A stretch of 64,000 bases of DNA from Streptomyces sp. 1222.5 (GTDB lineage Bacteria; Actinomycetota; Actinomycetes; Streptomycetales; Streptomycetaceae). The position numbers and the translations under genes are program-made. Every line of letters starts with the position of its first letter. Position 1 is the stretch's first letter. The notes beneath the pieces were generated by a model. The model saw only the letters and a program-made list of their open reading frames with translations, was not told where the DNA came from and searched no databases. Where the stretch lies: positions 930,001 to 994,000 of the forward strand of contig NZ_FNSZ01000001.1 of assembly GCF_900105245.1 (NCBI RefSeq). Direction: 5' to 3'. This document shows positions 17,134 to 26,221 of the stretch, piece by piece.

Positions 17134-18713
17134 GCCACACCGAGGCCGCACCCGGCTCGTCCCTCAGCGCACCCCGCCGGATCCGGGAACTGGCCGAGGC
17201 CGCGGACGGCCGGGTGGCCGACGTCCTGGTCGTCGGCCTCGGCGCCACCGGGGCCGGCGCCGCCCTGGACGCGGCCGCCCGCGGTCTGGACGTCGTCGCG
17301 GTGGACGCGCACGACCTCGCCTTCGGCACGTCCCGATGGAGCTCCAAGCTCATCCACGGCGGGCTGCGCTACCTGGCTTCCGCGCAGCTCGACGTGGCGC
17401 ACGAGAGCGCCGTCGAACGCGGGGTGCTGATGACCCGTACGGCTCCGCATCTGGTGGCCGCGCAGCCGTTCGTGCTGCCGCTGACACCGCTGGTCTCCAG
17501 GGCCCAGGCCTCGCTCGCCTGGGCCGGGTTCCGGGCCGGGGACATGCTGCGGCTGGCGGCCCGGACTCCGCGGCAGGTACTGCCCGCGCCGCGCCGCCTG
17601 TCGGCGACGGAGGCACGGCACCTGGCGCCGTCGGTGCGTGCGGCGGGCCTGCGGGGCGGTCTGCTGTCCTGGGACGGCAAGGTGACGGACGACGCCCGGC
17701 TGGTGACCGCCCTGGCCCGGACGGCCGCCGCGCACGGCGCCCGGGTGCTGACCCGGGTCAGGGTGCTGGAGCTGACCGGTAGGGGCGCCCGCGTCCGCGA
17801 CGAACTGACCGGCGAGGAGGGCGAGATCAGGGCCCGTGCCGTGATCAACGCCGCCGGTGTGTGGGCGGACGGCCTCGTCGACGGCATCCGCATCCGCCCC
17901 TCCCGCGGCACCCACCTGGTCCTGCGCTCCGAGCGGCTCGGCGACCTGCCCGCCGGCCTCCACATCCCCATCCCCGGCGAGACCAACCGCTTCGTGCTGG
18001 TCCTGCCCCAGGGCGACGGCCGGGTGTACGTCGGCCTCACCGACGAGCCGGTCGAGGGCGGGATACCCGACGTGCCGGAGGTCCCCGAGACCGACATCGG
18101 CTTCCTGCTGGACGTGCTGGGTTCGGCCCTGGACACACCCGTGTCCCGGGAGGACGTCGTGGGCGCCTTCGCCGGTCTGCGCCCCCTGCTGGACGCCTCC
18201 GGGCACGACGGGTCCGCGGGGGTACCCGCCCGGACCTCCGACATCTCGCGCCGGCACGCGGTGCTCACCTCACCCGACGGCGTCACCACGGTGGTCGGCG
18301 GCAAGCTCACCACCTACCGGCGGATGGCCCAGGACGCCGTGGACGCCGCCTCCGCCGCCCGGGGGCTGAGCGCCGCTCCCTCCCCCACGGCCGCACTGCC
18401 GCTGGTCGGCGCCGCCGCGCCCGAGCGGCTGCGGGCCCTGCCCGTGTCGCACCGCCTGGTCCGCCGCTACGGCACCGAGGCCGCCGCCGTCCAGGATCTC
18501 GCGGCCTGGGATCCGTCCCTCGCCGAGCCGGTGCTGCCCGGCCACCCCGTCACCCGGGCGGAACTCCTCTGGGCGGTCCTGCACGAGGGCGCCCTCGACG
18601 AGTCCGACCTCCTGGACCGCCGCACCCGCATCGGCCTGGTCCCGGCGGACCGCGCCGAGGTGCTCACCACGGCCCGCGAGACCCTGGACCGGGCGACGAC
18701 CGCGCAGTCCTGA
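17130..18713 (+). CDS. glpD: FAD-dependent glycerol-3-phosphate dehydrogenase
   Basis: A 527-residue membrane-associated flavoenzyme that oxidises sn-glycerol-3-phosphate to dihydroxyacetone phosphate and passes electrons to quinone. The FAD-binding start is VLVVGLGATGAGAALDAAARG (one Gly fewer than the strict GxGxxG). The family signature FGTSRWSSKLIHGGLRYL follows directly. GGKLTTYRRMAQ, which begins the C-terminal domain, is the second signature. It is translationally coupled to the TetR gene. Its product DHAP is the backbone for ether-lipid synthesis, which makes its place opposite the alkyl-DHAP-synthase-like gene meaningful. Streptomycetes usually carry another glpD in a glycerol operon, so this may be a specialised copy. 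Confidence 0.9.
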   Translation: MSHTEAAPGSSLSAPRRIRELAEAADGRVADVLVVGLGATGAGAALDAAARGLDVVAVDAHDLAFGTSRWSSKLIHGGLRYLASAQLDVAHESAVERGVLMTRTAPHLVAAQPFVLPLTPLVSRAQASLAWAGFRAGDMLRLAARTPRQVLPAPRRLSATEARHLAPSVRAAGLRGGLLSWDGKVTDDARLVTALARTAAAHGARVLTRVRVLELTGRGARVRDELTGEEGEIRARAVINAAGVWADGLVDGIRIRPSRGTHLVLRSERLGDLPAGLHIPIPGETNRFVLVLPQGDGRVYVGLTDEPVEGGIPDVPEVPETDIGFLLDVLGSALDTPVSREDVVGAFAGLRPLLDASGHDGSAGVPARTSDISRRHAVLTSPDGVTTVVGGKLTTYRRMAQDAVDAASAARGLSAAPSPTAALPLVGAAAPERLRALPVSHRLVRRYGTEAAAVQDLAAWDPSLAEPVLPGHPVTRAELLWAVLHEGALDESDLLDRRTRIGLVPADRAEVLTTARETLDRATTAQS

Positions 18714-18731
18714 GCCACCGGGGACGGCTCG

Positions 18732-20183
18732 TCACAACAGGCGGCGGATGTCGCCTCGGACGCGGTAGAAGCCGCCTGCCGCGGGGTGCAGGGCGTCGAC
18801 GACGTAGCGCGCGCCGGGCTCGCGTATCGCCCGGGGGAACTGGACGTTCCACGAGGTGTCGTAGCCGTCGGACAGCACGTGGACGCGGAGTCGGCCGAAC
18901 TCCTGGACGCACTCGACCACGACCGCCCCGGCGGGGACCTGGGCCACGGTGGCCACCGCCGCCACGGCGGTCGCGGGCGCGTAGGTCGGCAGCGCGGCGG
19001 CGAGCTTGACGTCCCGGACGACCGGCACGGTGCCCTGCTGGGCCGCGGTGACGGCCGCCTCGCTCGCGTCCACGCACACCAGCGAGCCGTCCGTGGTCAC
19101 CAGGTAGAGCCGCTCGTCGCGGTACTGCATCGACAGCGCCGAACCGCCGCCCGTACCGAGCTTCCACAGCCGCGTGCCGTTCCGGTCGAAGCAGTAGACG
19201 GACGAGGCGGCGTCACCGGCGAAGACGAAACGTCCACCGGGCGAGGTGGCACAGGAGTACACCGCGCTGTCGCAGGCGTACGTCGCCTCGATGGCGCCGT
19301 TCGTCTTGGACAGCCGCTGGACCACGCGGTGGGCGGTGCCCGCGTACACCGCGTCGTCCTCCTGCCAGCCGAAGAGCACACCGCCCCGGGTGGCGCTGTG
19401 CCACAACTCGCCGCCCCCGTCCGGGGCGTAGGCCGTGACGCCCGACTGGTGGCCGTGGTAGACGGCCCGGTCGTCGGCACGGACCATCCAGGCGTGCTCG
19501 CCCCGGCTGCGGCGGGCCCACTGGTGTTCGTCCTCGTGGTCGATCACGGTGAGCCGGCCCTCACGGTCCGAGACGTTCAGGATGCCCTCGTGGATGTCCA
19601 GCCAGAAGATGTCGACGTCGGCGGCGATGTCGTACGCGGCGAACGGGAGCTTCGAGGAGAGGTCGTAGACCTTGCCGTCGTCGCAGCCCGCGTAGATCCA
19701 GAAGTCGTCCGCGACGAGGCACTTCACGCCGTCCGGCAGGTTGAACCGGGCGCGCACCGAGCCCTCGTGGTCCAGGGTGTATACGTCGCCGGCCTGGTTG
19801 CCCACCCAGCAGTGCTGGTCGTCGACGTGGATGCCGAAGGCCGCGGAGCCCGTGCGGAACCGCCACAGGACCGGTGCCACGGCACGGGCGGTGGACGGAG
19901 CGGAGCTGACCTGACGGCGGGTCACCGAACGCGGGGCGCGCTGCCCCTGGACGGCGGGGGCGTACCCCTTGCGGACCTTCTCCCCCACCTTCTTCGCGGC
20001 GGCGGCCCGCGCCTTGTCGACGGTCGGGAACGTCGTCGTCTGCGTCTGCCCGGCGGCACCTATCCGTCCGTACCGCACCGTCACCGTCTGGCCGTCGACG
20101 GTCACTTCGTAGAACTTGTGGGCGCCGTCGCCCTCTTGTGACAGCTCCAGATACGTCGTCGACACCACGGACGCCGCGGACAT
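18732..20183 (-). CDS. WGR-domain protein with C-terminal beta-propeller
   Basis: A 483-residue protein. Residues about 8-70 form a WGR domain: YLELSQEGDGAHKFYEV, then TVTVRYGRIGAAGQ (the WGR triplet is YGR here), then the KARAAAAKKVGEKVRKGY helix. In PARP-type proteins WGR domains bind DNA breaks or nucleic acid. From about 110 to the end are PQQ/WD-like blades with repeated GxVYxxDxxG patterns (WVGNQAGDVYTLDHEGSV; VYCFDRNGTRLWKLGTGGG). No transmembrane or signal segment is seen. The ATG at 20183 has GGGAGGGG seven bases upstream. A role as a nucleic-acid-linked sensor or scaffold is an inference. It is convergent with glpD. Confidence 0.82.
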   Translation of the reverse strand: MSAASVVSTTYLELSQEGDGAHKFYEVTVDGQTVTVRYGRIGAAGQTQTTTFPTVDKARAAAAKKVGEKVRKGYAPAVQGQRAPRSVTRRQVSSAPSTARAVAPVLWRFRTGSAAFGIHVDDQHCWVGNQAGDVYTLDHEGSVRARFNLPDGVKCLVADDFWIYAGCDDGKVYDLSSKLPFAAYDIAADVDIFWLDIHEGILNVSDREGRLTVIDHEDEHQWARRSRGEHAWMVRADDRAVYHGHQSGVTAYAPDGGGELWHSATRGGVLFGWQEDDAVYAGTAHRVVQRLSKTNGAIEATYACDSAVYSCATSPGGRFVFAGDAASSVYCFDRNGTRLWKLGTGGGSALSMQYRDERLYLVTTDGSLVCVDASEAAVTAAQQGTVPVVRDVKLAAALPTYAPATAVAAVATVAQVPAGAVVVECVQEFGRLRVHVLSDGYDTSWNVQFPRAIREPGARYVVDALHPAAGGFYRVRGDIRRLL

Positions 20184-20349
20184 GGCAGACCCCTCCCCAG
20201 GACGGACCCGCGGCCGTTCCGGCAGGTCCCCACTGCTGAGAACCGTAAGGGGAGCCACTGACAACGCCCCGGCGACGGCCCGTCCGTGGGGCGCCGGCGG
20301 GCCCGGACCGGCGGTGGGGCGGCCGCCGGGCCGGGCCGTGGGGCGCGGG

Positions 20350-21954
<1,605 letters not shown>

Positions 21955-22012
21955 GAAGGAACGCTCCGAATAAGCGAAAGGACACACTTCTGGCGTGGAA
22001 GCGGGTCCTCAG

Positions 22013-22036
22013 CTAGGAGATTCGGGGCGTGGACAT
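22013..22036 (-). promoter_or_regulatory. possible 7-residue leader peptide ORF before the ABC-F gene
   Basis: On the minus strand TAGCGT (22043-22048), six bases, then an ATG opens MSTPRIS followed by TAG, 58 bases before the ABC-F start. The layout is that of a leaderless uORF. Downstream, CGCT and AGCG can pair so that the stem buries the GGAGCG ribosome site of the main gene. Ribosome stalling on such leaders controls many ABC-F and rRNA methylase genes. Confidence 0.4.
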
Positions 22037-22127
22037 GCCTTCACGCTAACGCAGGGGCTCGGAGCGCGGTACTCGTTTTCCGTCCCGACGGTCGGGCGTA
22101 CGTCTCGCGGGACGGAGGATCACCCCG

Positions 22128-22817
22128 TCAGGGCGTGGCCGTGACCTCGACCTTCGCGAGGCGTCCGATCTCGTCGAAGTGGACCTCGGCAGCGCTGCCT
22201 CCGGGCAGGTCGGCGGTGATCCGGGCGGGCGCCGCACGCTGGGGCAGGCCGTGGTGGTCGAAGTAGCCGCCGACGACATGCCGGGCGGAGAAGCCGATCA
22301 GGCCCGCTCCGGTCAGGAGGACCCGTGGCAGGGTGACCGGGTCGGGGGCCGCACGGGGGACCTGCGCGTCGTCGGGGAGGAAGTACACCCGGGTGTCCCC
22401 TCCGGCGGGCACGCCGATGTAGCCAGGTGCTCCGGTGATTCCCATGCCGGTGAAGGCGAGCATCTCCGCCGCGCGCCGCGGATCGGTGAAACCGGACAAG
22501 TCCAGGGTTTCCTCGGAGAGTTCCGCGATCCCGTGCGCCTGTCCGTACCGCTCGACCGCCACGGCCGCCGCCACGACCTCGGTGCCCCGCAGGCCCGGGT
22601 TGGCCCATCCCCACATCCAGGTCCGCTCGGCCGTGTCGTAGGTCCCCAGTACGGCGACCCGCAGGTCCAACTCCCCCTGCCGGTAGGCGCATGCGGCCAG
22701 GTCGGCGCTCCACGGACCGTCGGGCAGGAAGCCGGTCAACACCTCGAGCTGGGCCGCACCCCAGGCGGCGTGCCGTTCGGCCTCCAGCAGGAAGGCGTCG
22801 CTGAATTCACTGATCAT
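22128..22817 (-). CDS. hypothetical protein, DUF6882-like
   Basis: A 229-residue soluble protein. It begins ISEFSDAFLLEAERHAAWGAAQLEVL and contains the block LGTYDTAERTWMWGWANPGL followed by a long helix and EETLDLSGFTDPRRAAEML. This W-rich TWxWGWAN pattern is what I associate with the DUF6882 family of actinomycete proteins. No catalytic residues, signal peptide or membrane segments are visible, and the function is not known. It is transcribed in the same direction as the ABC-F gene but is separated from it by more than 170 bp that include the ABC-F leader, so they are likely separate units. Confidence 0.65.
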   Translation of the reverse strand: MISEFSDAFLLEAERHAAWGAAQLEVLTGFLPDGPWSADLAACAYRQGELDLRVAVLGTYDTAERTWMWGWANPGLRGTEVVAAAVAVERYGQAHGIAELSEETLDLSGFTDPRRAAEMLAFTGMGITGAPGYIGVPAGGDTRVYFLPDDAQVPRAAPDPVTLPRVLLTGAGLIGFSARHVVGGYFDHHGLPQRAAPARITADLPGGSAAEVHFDEIGRLAKVEVTATP

Positions 22818-22874
22818 GCCCCGACCTTAGAGGTCACGGTCGCTTCCTTGGTGCTCGCGGTCGTTGCACGGCTC

Positions 22875-23050
22875 ATGGTGGACCTGGTTGAGCGGCCGGC
22901 GCCGGAGGAGTTGGGGGAAATGTTCCGCGCGGTGGTGCTTCCGACCGAGGTCGTACGCCCGCACGGCGGGGGTCGGCAGCGGGTCTGGGCCCGGCTCGTC
23001 AACGTCATCCTCGACGAACGGGGCGCCCGCGGTGCGCTGGACCGGCCAGG
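22875..23050 (+). pseudogene. remnant of an IS5-family transposase (internally deleted)
   Basis: The frame from 22875 reads MVDLVERPAPEELGEMFRAVVLPTEVVRPHGGGRQ and continues directly as RVWARLVNVILDERGARGAL. In intact actinomycete IS5-type transposases the first block (LVERLVPDELWELF..VVPPTEVVRPQGGGRRR) and the second (RVWA.LH.V.LDELGARGELD) are separated by roughly 50 residues. Those are missing here, as are the rest of the protein and any terminal repeats. It is a clear footprint of past transposition next to the threonine-dehydratase-like locus. Confidence 0.75.
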
Positions 23051-23086
23051 TGCGCGGTCGGCTCGGGCAGCATCCGGGCCGCGACG

Positions 23087-23376
23087 TCACGCCTTCAAGG
23101 CGATGAGCCGGTACAGCGGATCCGGGCGTGCCGCGTCCTGGTCCGGGAGCTCAGCGAGCCGTCGGCACACGTCGGTCACCTGGCCCGCGGCCGCATGCGA
23201 GGACCACGGGATGTGCCCCGCCTCGATCACCTCACGCCACCTGCGCGGGCTGCGGCCCTGCCCCGTTCCGGGGAACACGGTCTGTCCTGCAAGACCCAGC
23301 CCCCACTCCGCGGCCCGACCAAGCACGAGTGCGGAACCGTCGGGCACCCGGGGTGCGTACGGCCCGCGCCCCCTCG
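23087..23376 (-). other. unassigned stretch, possible C-terminal gene remnant
   Basis: Between the transposase remnant and the PLP enzyme the minus strand stays open and ends at 23087. Its last about 60 residues (WREVIEAGHIPWSSHAAAG ... DPLYRLIALKA) have a protein-like composition, unlike the surrounding shadow frames. No start codon with a ribosome site or known family was recognised. It may be the tail of a gene cut by the past insertion. Confidence 0.25.
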
Positions 23377-24342
23377 TCAGGCGCTCATGAGCCGGCTGAA
23401 CCTCTCGGTGTCGATGTTGCCGCCGGAGGCGATGACGCCGATGCGGGGCGGCAGGTCGAGGTGGCCCGCCAGGAGCGCGGCGAGAGCGGTGGCGCCGCTG
23501 GGCTCCAGGACGATCTTCAGGCGCTCGAAGGCGAAGCGCATGGCGCCGATGATCTCCTCGTCGGTGACGAGCGTGACGGCGTCCACCAGGCGCTGGTTGA
23601 TGGTGAACGTGATCTCGCCGGGGGTGGGCAGGGCCTGTCCGTCGGCGATGGTGCGGGGCACGGGCACGGTGACGCGCCCGCCGCTCTCCAGGGAGCGTTT
23701 GGTGTCGTCGCCTGCTTCCGGCTCCACGCCGACCACCCGGACCCCGGGATGCAGGGCCTTGGCGGCGATGGCGCTGCCGGCGATGAGGCCACCGCCACCC
23801 ACCGGTACCAGGAGGGCGTCCAAGGGGCCTGTCTCGTCGAGGAGTTCGAGGGCGGCGGTGCCCTGGCCTGCGATGACATGCGGATGGTCGTAGGGCGGGA
23901 TCAGGGCGAGACCACGATCTTCGGCGAGCGCTTCGCCGAGGGCGGTGCGGTCCTCGGTGTAGCGGTCGTATGTGACGATCTCGGCCCCGTACCCGGCGGT
24001 GGCCTCCCGCTTGGAGCGGGGGGCGTCCTCGGGCATCAGGATGACGGCGCTGGTGCCCAACTCGCGGGCCGCCAGGGCGGTGGCCTGGGCGTGGTTGCCG
24101 GAGGAGTAGGCGGCGATGCCCTTCGCGAGCTGTTCCGGGGAGAGCTGGGCGGCGGCGTTGTAGGCCCCGCGGATCTTGAAGGCTCCGACGCGCTGGAAGT
24201 TCTCGCACTTGATGAACACCTCCGCGCCGACACGGGCGTCGAGGGTGCGGGAGGTGAGGACGGGGGTGCGGTGGGCGACGCCTTCGAGTCGTACGGCGGC
24301 TTCCCGGATGTCGTCGAACGTCACGGGCAGGGCGGCGGCCAT
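23377..24342 (-). CDS. PLP-dependent threonine dehydratase-like enzyme (threonine or 3-hydroxyaspartate ammonia-lyase)
   Basis: A 321-residue fold-type II PLP enzyme. The PLP lysine lies in CENFQRVGAFKIRGAYNAA, the phosphate loop is VPVGGGGLIAGSA, and SSGNHAQATALAARELG is the substrate Ser/Asn loop. It is short and has no C-terminal ACT domain, so it is a catabolic/biodegradative type or a serine racemase/threo-3-hydroxyaspartate lyase type. The start has AGAGGA upstream. It follows a YheO/DauR-type regulator by 32 bp on the same strand; regulators of that class often control D-amino acid or hydroxy-amino acid breakdown. That favours hydroxyaspartate or serine/threonine deamination rather than isoleucine synthesis. 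Confidence 0.85.
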   Translation of the reverse strand: MAAALPVTFDDIREAAVRLEGVAHRTPVLTSRTLDARVGAEVFIKCENFQRVGAFKIRGAYNAAAQLSPEQLAKGIAAYSSGNHAQATALAARELGTSAVILMPEDAPRSKREATAGYGAEIVTYDRYTEDRTALGEALAEDRGLALIPPYDHPHVIAGQGTAALELLDETGPLDALLVPVGGGGLIAGSAIAAKALHPGVRVVGVEPEAGDDTKRSLESGGRVTVPVPRTIADGQALPTPGEITFTINQRLVDAVTLVTDEEIIGAMRFAFERLKIVLEPSGATALAALLAGHLDLPPRIGVIASGGNIDTERFSRLMSA

Positions 24343-24374
24343 GGCGGTGTCCTCTTTCCACGTGGTGCCGCTGG

Positions 24375-25103
24375 TCACGGCGTCGTCTTCGCGTAGTTGT
24401 AGACCGTCGCGCGGGAGACGCCGAGCAGATCGGCGATGGTCTGCGCCGCGTCCCGCGAGTCGAAGTGGCCGTCCCGGTGGAGCTGCCGTACGAGGGCTCT
24501 CTTGTCCTCGCGGCTCAGCGACCGGGGGGTGGCGGCACGCCGGGCGCACAGTTCCTCCACCGCTCGGCGCAGCTCTCGCGCGTTGCGGTCCCGCAGCGTC
24601 TCCAGCGGCTGGTCCCGGTGCGCGGTGTCGGTGGCCACGAGGTTGGCCAGGGTGAGCGTCAGGGGTGACAGCACGGAGACGTCGAGATTCAGGCAGAGCG
24701 CGGCGACGTACTCCCCGTCGGCGTTGCGGATGCCGATGGACGTGCTCTTCGCCGGGCGGCCGTCGGGGAACCGGTTGGGGTAGTTCTGGACCACGTCGGG
24801 GTATGCGGGGTCGGCGATCCGGGCCAGACCCAACTCGGTTGCGGAGTCGCCGACCTGACGCCCCGACAGGTTGTTCTCGATCGCCCGGACCGCGTGGTCC
24901 GGGTCCCGCAGGTCGTGCAGCACGACCTCGCACAGTCCGGGGAACATCCGGCCGAGCGCTACGGCGATCTTCTCGGCCTCCCGGATCAGGTGCTCGTCCA
25001 GCTCCGCGAGGTCCGGCCGTGCCGGGGGTGCCACGCCGAGGTCGTCCTGCGACGCCTCGACCGAGGATTCGCGCACCCGGCCCTCCTTGGAATTCCCGTC
25101 CAT
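24375..25103 (-). CDS. YheO/DauR-type transcriptional regulator (PAS-like + HTH)
   Basis: A 242-residue regulator. Residues about 38-150 are the YheO-like PAS domain (KIAVALGRMFPGLCEVVLHDLRD, IENNLSGRQVGDSATELGL, KSTSIGIRNADGEYVAALCLNLDVS). The C-terminal HTH is DAAQTIADLLGVSRATVYNYAK. This matches the DauR/YheO family that controls amino-acid catabolic genes. It precedes the PLP enzyme by 32 bp and probably forms an operon with it. An 18-bp palindrome covers its own start codon, a likely autoregulatory site. Confidence 0.85.
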   Translation of the reverse strand: MDGNSKEGRVRESSVEASQDDLGVAPPARPDLAELDEHLIREAEKIAVALGRMFPGLCEVVLHDLRDPDHAVRAIENNLSGRQVGDSATELGLARIADPAYPDVVQNYPNRFPDGRPAKSTSIGIRNADGEYVAALCLNLDVSVLSPLTLTLANLVATDTAHRDQPLETLRDRNARELRRAVEELCARRAATPRSLSREDKRALVRQLHRDGHFDSRDAAQTIADLLGVSRATVYNYAKTTP

Positions 25104-25113
25104 CTCTGGACGG
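25096..25113. promoter_or_regulatory. palindrome over the YheO-type regulator start codon
   Basis: CCGTCCA-N4-TGGACGG, perfect 7-bp arms, centred on the start of the regulator gene (start codon 25101-25103). It is a good candidate for its own operator. Binding would block transcription start or translation initiation. Confidence 0.6.
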
Positions 25114-25170
25114 AAAGACTAAGGAGCGTGCCGGGCTCTGTCCAGTGCCCGCCGGAGCGGGAGCCGCCCG

Positions 25171-25875
25171 TCAGGCGGCCAACTGCGGGTACATCGCGGC
25201 CAGGTCTCCCGAGAGCCCCGCCTTCACCTGTCGGGACACGTCGTCCGCCAGGACCTCGAACGCGCCGGACTCGACGCCGTCGAGCGCCAGGGCGGCCACG
25301 TCACCGGGCGCGGACTTCGGGGCGTCGACGTGCGCGGCCATGTCCGTGTCGATGTAGCCGACATGCAGTCCGGTGACCTCGATACCGCGCGGACGCAGCT
25401 CCAGGCGCAGGGTGTTGGTCTGCGACCACAGGGCCGCCTTGGTGGCGCTGTAGGAGCCGGCGAGGCCGATCCAGGAGAGCACGGAGTGGACGTTCAGCAG
25501 GTGTCCGCCCCCGTTGCCCTCGATGACCGGTGCGAAGGCGCGGGTGACCAGCAGCGGTCCGAAGAAGTTCGTCTCGAACTCCGCACGGATGTCACCGACC
25601 GCCGAGTCGAGGAAGGAGGTCGCGCCGAGGGAGACGCCGGCGTTGTTGACGAGCAGGGTGACGTCCGGGGCCTGGGCCACCGCGGCCCGGACGGACGCCG
25701 GGTCGGTGACCTCCAGGGCGAGGGGTACGGTGTCGGGATACGAGACGCTGCGGGGATCGCGGGCGGTGGCGTACACCTTGGCGGCGCCGCGCGCGTACAG
25801 CTCCTCGACCAGCGCCTTGCCCAGTCCGCGGCTGCCGCCGGTGACCAGCGCGACGGAGTCCTTGATCGCAGTCAT
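25171..25875 (-). CDS. short-chain dehydrogenase/reductase (SDR)
   Basis: A 234-residue classical SDR. The cofactor motif TGGSRGLGKALVEEL (TGxxxGxG) is near the N-terminus, with an Arg after strand 2 (ATARDPRSV) that suggests NADP(H). NNAGVS is strand 4, and the catalytic residues are S in VHSVLSWIG and YSATK. Substrate is unknown. The ATG at 25875 has GGGAG upstream. Two copies of a TetR-type operator lie 18-60 bases upstream, so it is tightly repressed, but no TetR gene is adjacent. Confidence 0.88.
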   Translation of the reverse strand: MTAIKDSVALVTGGSRGLGKALVEELYARGAAKVYATARDPRSVSYPDTVPLALEVTDPASVRAAVAQAPDVTLLVNNAGVSLGATSFLDSAVGDIRAEFETNFFGPLLVTRAFAPVIEGNGGGHLLNVHSVLSWIGLAGSYSATKAALWSQTNTLRLELRPRGIEVTGLHVGYIDTDMAAHVDAPKSAPGDVAALALDGVESGAFEVLADDVSRQVKAGLSGDLAAMYPQLAA

Positions 25876-25892
25876 GGTGATATCTCCCAGTA

Positions 25893-25914
25893 GTGGAAAC
25901 CGATCGGTTTCCAC
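25893..25914. promoter_or_regulatory. TetR-type operator, copy 1
   Basis: A perfect 22-bp palindrome with core GGAAACCGATCGGTTTCC, 18 bases upstream of the SDR start. It shares the 14-bp core AAACCGATCGGTTT with copy 2. Confidence 0.8.
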
Positions 25915-25920
25915 CAAGGT

Positions 25921-25934
25921 AAACCGATCGGTTT
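25921..25934. promoter_or_regulatory. TetR-type operator, copy 2
   Basis: AAACCGATCGGTTT, a perfect 14-bp palindrome identical to the core of copy 1. The two centres are 24 bp apart, so dimers would bind on nearly the same face of the helix. Confidence 0.78.
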
Positions 25935-26146
25935 CCCACGGCAAGCGGAACGGTCCACGAGGTGGACCGGACATGGGCGCACGGCGGCGTCCCCGAGCAG
26001 CGGGGCCGGCCAGCCGCGTCCCGACCGCCCAGCTGCCGGCCGGGCACAGGAGTGATCGTCCCCCTCGCCTCTCACCCCCGGCGGAACTCCCCAGCCCCTC
26101 GACCAACCCCCCGTGCACACCTCCATACCGGCGGCCGAATCGATGT

Positions 26147-26164
26147 GGCCAAATCGATTTGGCC
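26147..26164. promoter_or_regulatory. 18-bp palindrome upstream of the permease operon
   Basis: GGCCAAATCGATTTGGCC is perfectly palindromic. A degenerate copy, GGCCGAATCGATGTGGCC (26133-26150), overlaps it and shares one GGCC. The pair lies 58-90 bases before the permease GTG and probably controls the permease-amidohydrolase-exporter operon. The regulator is unknown. Confidence 0.6.
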
Positions 26165-26221
26165 GCCGTCCACGGCCGGATCGTCGAGGCCTGAGCCGAG
26201 CGAGCCGAACGGAGCCCGCGC

